From contig DFSS01000044.1 of assembly GCA_002381225.1 (NCBI GenBank), forward strand, positions 12,154 to 18,238: a stretch of 6,085 nucleotides of DNA. The letters are read 5' to 3'. This document shows, piece after piece, positions 4,516-6,085 of this stretch (position 1 is the first letter of the stretch; each line of letters opens with the position of its first letter). Both the position numbers and the translations under genes were made by a program. A model generated the notes under the pieces. The model searched no databases. It was not told the DNA's origin and saw only the letters and a program-made list of their open reading frames with translations. The stretch comes from Flavobacteriales bacterium UBA3431. Lineage in GTDB: Bacteria > Bacteroidota > Bacteroidia > Flavobacteriales > Schleiferiaceae.

Positions 4516-6069
4516 TTGAAAGCATTCTTAGACCTTGGCCTCGCCGCCCCACTGGTGGACGCGTTGGCCCGCGAGGGGTACGAAACCCCCACCCCCATCC
4601 AAGCACAAGCCATTCCTTCTGCCCTCCAGGGTCGTGACCTATTGGGCACGGCACAAACGGGCACTGGAAAGACGGCTGCCTTTACGTTGCCCATCCTTCA
4701 ACACTTGATGCCCATTGCGGATCATCCGGGGAAAAGACCCATTCGGGTATTGATCCTCACCCCGACCCGTGAACTCGCGCTTCAAATAGACGAGAGCATC
4801 GGAACCTATGGCGCCAATGTCGCGTTGCGCCACACCGTTATTTTTGGCGGAGTGGGCCAGAAGCCCCAAACAGATACTCTTCGACGGGGTGTCGATTTGC
4901 TCACAGCTACACCCGGTCGACTCCTCGACTTGATGAATCAGGGCTTTGTCGATCTTCGACACCTGACCCACTTTGTTTTGGATGAGGCCGATCGCATGTT
5001 GGACATGGGCTTCATTCACGATGTGAAAAAAGTTATTGCCAAACTCCCAGCAAAGCGCCAAACACTCTTCTTTTCGGCTACCATGCCCAAAGAAGTTGTC
5101 ACGTTGAGCGATCAACTCCTGAACAATCCCGTTCGCGTTGCCGTCGCTCCCGTCTCCACGACGGCTGAAACGGTTCAGCAAAAAGTGTTTTTCGTTGATC
5201 AGAAGACCAAACGCCATCTCCTCAAAGATTTATTGGAGCATAGTGCCGCCGAAATTCCCTCCGTCTTGGTGTTTACCCGCACCAAACACGGCGCGGACCG
5301 CGTGGTAAAAGACCTCGTTCGGGCAGGAATTACCGCGCAAGCGATTCATGGTAATAAGAGCCAAAATGCCCGGCAAAATGCCTTGAATAATTTCAAATCG
5401 CGCGAGACACGTGTACTCGTTGCCACCGACATTGCCGCCCGCGGAATTGACATTGATGAGTTAACCCACGTAATCAATTACGAAATCCCGAATATCCCGG
5501 AAACGTATGTACACCGCATTGGCCGTACAGGAAGAGCCGGGCATAGCGGCGTCGCTTGGAGCTTTGTCGATGCGGAAGAGCGTGCTTACCTGAAGGATAT
5601 CCAGCGTTTGATAAAAATGGATATCCCCGTTGAAAAAGAACACGCCTTTCTTCCAGGAACGAAAATCGAAGGAGCCTCGGATCCCGAGCCGGAACGCGAA
5701 CGCCCTGCGCCCCGCACAGGTTCGCCACGTCGCAAATCGCCCGCTGGACCGCGCACCAATTCGGGCCGTCCTTCCGGAGATAGAAACCGTGGAGCGAAAT
5801 CTCCCCGGAGCGCAGACGGAGAGCGGGCACCGCAAGGAGAAGGTCGTGCGCCACGTACACCAGATGGCCAACGTTCCCGCCCGAGCGGCCAGCCAGGGTC
5901 TGGACGCCGTCGTGGTTCCGGAGGCGCGAGTGCCACTGGAAATTCCGGACGGAGAGCCAAGAACCCCAATCGACCTTCCTTGGGAGATCGAAGTGGCGGA
6001 AATAGCACGAAGGGAAATACCGAAAAGGAAAACCCGAAAGGCTGGCTAGGTCGTCTTTTTGGCGGCTAG
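4516..6069 (+). CDS. rhlE: RhlE-type DEAD-box ATP-dependent RNA helicase
   Basis: This 517-residue cytosolic enzyme unwinds short RNA duplexes using ATP; RhlE proteins act in ribosome assembly and RNA remodelling or decay. Every core motif is present: upstream aromatic F4, Q motif GYETPTPIQ (21-29), motif I AQTGTGKT (46-53), Ia PTRELA (83-88), GG (111-112), Ib TPGR (132-135), II DEAD (156-159), III SAT (187-189), IV VFTRTK (252-257), V ATDIAARGIDI (303-313) and VI HRIGRTGR (333-340). RhlE-specific stretches include MLDMGFIHDVKKVI (161-174) and IHGNKSQNAR (277-286). Residues about 388-505 form a disordered Arg/Gly/Ser/Pro tail, ending in a hydrophobic tip GWLGRLFGG (509-517). The start codon is TTG: the next in-frame ATG is M65, past motif I, and starting there would delete F4 and the Q motif. 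A promoter box lies 5 nt upstream. The coding sequence is complete, ending 16 bp before the window edge. Confidence 0.96.
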   Translation: MKAFLDLGLAAPLVDALAREGYETPTPIQAQAIPSALQGRDLLGTAQTGTGKTAAFTLPILQHLMPIADHPGKRPIRVLILTPTRELALQIDESIGTYGANVALRHTVIFGGVGQKPQTDTLRRGVDLLTATPGRLLDLMNQGFVDLRHLTHFVLDEADRMLDMGFIHDVKKVIAKLPAKRQTLFFSATMPKEVVTLSDQLLNNPVRVAVAPVSTTAETVQQKVFFVDQKTKRHLLKDLLEHSAAEIPSVLVFTRTKHGADRVVKDLVRAGITAQAIHGNKSQNARQNALNNFKSRETRVLVATDIAARGIDIDELTHVINYEIPNIPETYVHRIGRTGRAGHSGVAWSFVDAEERAYLKDIQRLIKMDIPVEKEHAFLPGTKIEGASDPEPERERPAPRTGSPRRKSPAGPRTNSGRPSGDRNRGAKSPRSADGERAPQGEGRAPRTPDGQRSRPSGQPGSGRRRGSGGASATGNSGRRAKNPNRPSLGDRSGGNSTKGNTEKENPKGWLGRLFGG

Positions 6070-6085
6070 GAGGCTAGAGAGCACG

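Noticed and set aside
4639..5217. Open frame of 192 codons on the minus strand, opposite rhlE.
   Set aside because: It covers the conserved helicase motifs on the opposite strand and shows no family features of its own.
5586..6049. Overlapping long open frames on both strands under the rhlE tail (minus-strand 5586-6008, plus-strand 5630-6049).
   Set aside because: The GC-rich Arg/Gly/Pro/Ser codons of the rhlE tail contain few stop trinucleotides in other frames, which explains these frames. Their products are low-complexity and match nothing.
1..6085. CRISPR arrays, insertion sequences, tRNA or rRNA genes, toxin-antitoxin or defence genes.
   Set aside because: No repeat arrays, transposase motifs, terminal inverted repeats, RNA gene landmarks or defence domains were seen. 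The gene content is ordinary core chromosome.

Overview
The window looks like core chromosome from a member of Bacteroidota, most likely a marine-type Flavobacteriales bacterium of middling GC. Four things point there: an exbB gene with a cleavable signal peptide followed by paired exbD genes; a small Lacal_2735-type protein next to a DUF4199 membrane protein; almost no Shine-Dalgarno sequences; and repeated TAnnTTTG promoter boxes, the Bacteroidota -7 element, just upstream of gene starts. The family-level assignment is inference.

Right to left on the minus strand, about 2480 down to 7 is a compact four-gene operon for a TonB-type energy-transducing inner-membrane motor: exbB, an uncharacterised four-helix membrane protein, exbD copy 1 (with a periplasmic CxxC/DxNxDG insert) and exbD copy 2. 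It has a textbook promoter (TTTG, 20 bp, TACTTTTG) and ends in an intrinsic terminator whose stem is perfect only in the minus-strand RNA. No tonB lies in the window. Also on the minus strand, about 3820 to 2506 holds a second operon: a DUF4199 membrane protein, a 62-residue Lacal_2735/DUF6435-like protein, and a LOG-family nucleotide phosphoribohydrolase that overlaps the small gene by 4 bp.

A divergent intergenic region of about 130 bp carries promoters for both sides. On the plus strand follow a membrane-anchored GyrI-like domain protein (true start 3896) and a full-length RhlE-type DEAD-box RNA helicase that starts at a TTG codon (4516) and ends in a long basic disordered tail.

The main structural observation is that three genes (Lacal_2735-like, GyrI-like, rhlE) have a TAnnTTTG box only 4-5 nt before the start codon, which predicts leaderless mRNAs and fixes two start sites. 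I did not find a clearly new multi-gene system. The most interesting leads are the leaderless starts, the membrane-anchored GyrI-like protein whose layout resembles eukaryotic TEX264, the unnamed membrane protein inside the exb operon, and the CxxC/DxNxDG insert in one ExbD.
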